6,560 nucleotides of DNA from Actinomycetota bacterium (lineage in GTDB: Bacteria > Actinomycetota > Actinomycetes > Nanopelagicales > Nanopelagicaceae). This document shows positions 6,349-6,560 of the stretch, in pieces. Within the stretch, counting starts at the first letter, position 1; each line of letters begins with the position of its first letter. Location: the NCBI GenBank assembly GCA_009705185.1, contig WLCS01000055.1, forward strand, positions 1-6,560. The letters are read 5' to 3'. Under the pieces are notes generated by a model. That model ran no database searches. It had not been told where the DNA came from and saw only the letters and a list, made by a program, of their open reading frames with translations. The position numbers and the translations under genes are program-made.

Positions 6349-6497
6349 ATATATTAATCCCTGCACATCCAGAGCGGTGCTCAGCCTCCGCCCACAGCGT
6401 CTCTATAACGCCAAGGGCCGTCGCAGAGAAGTCCGTACCTTCTGGGCCGAATACCAACGGTGGCGCTCGCCAACGTTCGAGATAAAAGGAGAAGACA
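6339..6497 (+). other. GC-rich recA leader with possible 55-codon ORF
   Basis: About 160 bases separate the predicted recA transcript start from the recA codons. The segment 6361-6480 has 75 G/C of 120, far above the 37% counted in a sample of pgsA. An ATG at 6341, two bases after the predicted start, opens a 55-codon frame (to 6508) that overlaps the recA start by 11 bases; it begins MFGYINP and has a basic middle. No homolog is recognised and there is no room for a ribosome binding site, so it would need leaderless translation. It may be untranslated, a leader peptide, structured RNA, or decayed sequence. Confidence 0.35.
6456..6477 (+). other. hairpin in the recA leader
   Basis: AACG (6456-6459) and TGGC (6461-6464) pair with GCCA (6469-6472) and CGTT (6474-6477) around loop GCTC, with one G-A mismatch: eight pairs in all. 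The hairpin ends nine bases before the recA AGGAG (6487-6491). It could affect initiation or mRNA stability; with no T run it is not a standard terminator. Confidence 0.4.
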
Positions 6498-6560
6498 GTG
6501 GCTGCTGAAAAATCAAAGCCTGAAGATAAAAATACATCTGACCGTCAAAAGGCGTTAGAT
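6498..6560 (+). CDS. recA: recombinase RecA, N-terminal fragment (3' end outside window)
   Basis: The first 21 codons of RecA, the ATP-dependent strand-exchange protein that also triggers LexA self-cleavage. After GTG the frame reads AAEKSKPEDKNTSDRQKALD and runs off the window. The DRQKALD block is the conserved start of the RecA N-terminal helix; the polar stretch before it is a variable extension. A strong AGGAG (6487-6491) lies six bases before GTG; its surrounding GGAGAAGAC is identical to that before clgR. Three things agree on the identity: this peptide, the SOS box and RecA-NDp promoter upstream, and the DUF3046 gene nearby. ATPase and DNA-binding regions are outside the window. Confidence 0.93.
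   Translation, partial: MAAEKSKPEDKNTSDRQKALD

Noticed and set aside
6475..6480. GTTCGA near the recA start, considered as half of another LexA box
   Set aside because: The required partner TCGAAC four bases upstream is absent, and the bases are accounted for by the leader hairpin.
6243..6485. 80-codon + strand frame over the yaaA start and recA leader
   Set aside because: It runs antisense through the yaaA N-terminus, is rich in Ser and Arg as shadow frames are, ends before recA and has no recognisable similarity or ribosome binding site.

Overview
The window is ordinary core chromosome of an actinobacterium. The gene order ftsK, RodZ-like gene, rimO, pgsA, cinA, clgR, (tetR), DUF3046 gene, (hydrolase), recA is the conserved Actinomycetota neighbourhood around recA. 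Moderate base composition, very short gaps, ATGA overlaps and small proteins suggest a streamlined, lower-GC lineage such as the freshwater Nanopelagicales (acI) group; that placement is inferred from order and composition only. I found no mobile element, CRISPR array, tRNA, rRNA, or new defence or metabolic system.

Layout. Bases 1-587 are the 3' end of ftsK. A 122-base gap holds a weak hairpin and a possible promoter. From 710 to 5754 eight genes read rightward with little space between them: a RodZ-like membrane HTH protein, rimO, pgsA, the CinA C-terminal amidase, clgR, a TetR-family regulator that starts inside clgR, a DUF3046 protein and an alpha/beta hydrolase. A leftward, unusually short yaaA (5741-6295) overlaps the hydrolase tail to tail. 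The last 200 bases are the recA control region and the first 21 codons of recA.

How the parts relate. The first half serves chromosome segregation, cell shape, ribosome modification, phospholipid synthesis and cofactor repair. The second half is stress-oriented: ClgR (Clp protease regulator, ending in Ala-Ala), YaaA (peroxide and iron stress in E. coli) and RecA.

The most informative signal is between yaaA and recA. A full match to the actinobacterial RecA-NDp promoter (TTGTCAGTG-N8-TACCTT, 6310-6332) abuts a near-perfect LexA/SOS box (TCGAAC-AGAT-GTTCGG, 6333-6348). A roughly 160-base GC-rich leader then runs up to the recA ribosome binding site. This is known regulatory logic rather than a new system, but it is very compact here and sits between divergent genes. 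The least explained pieces are the leader, the shortened yaaA, and the GC-rich patch (about 6120-6480) that covers both.
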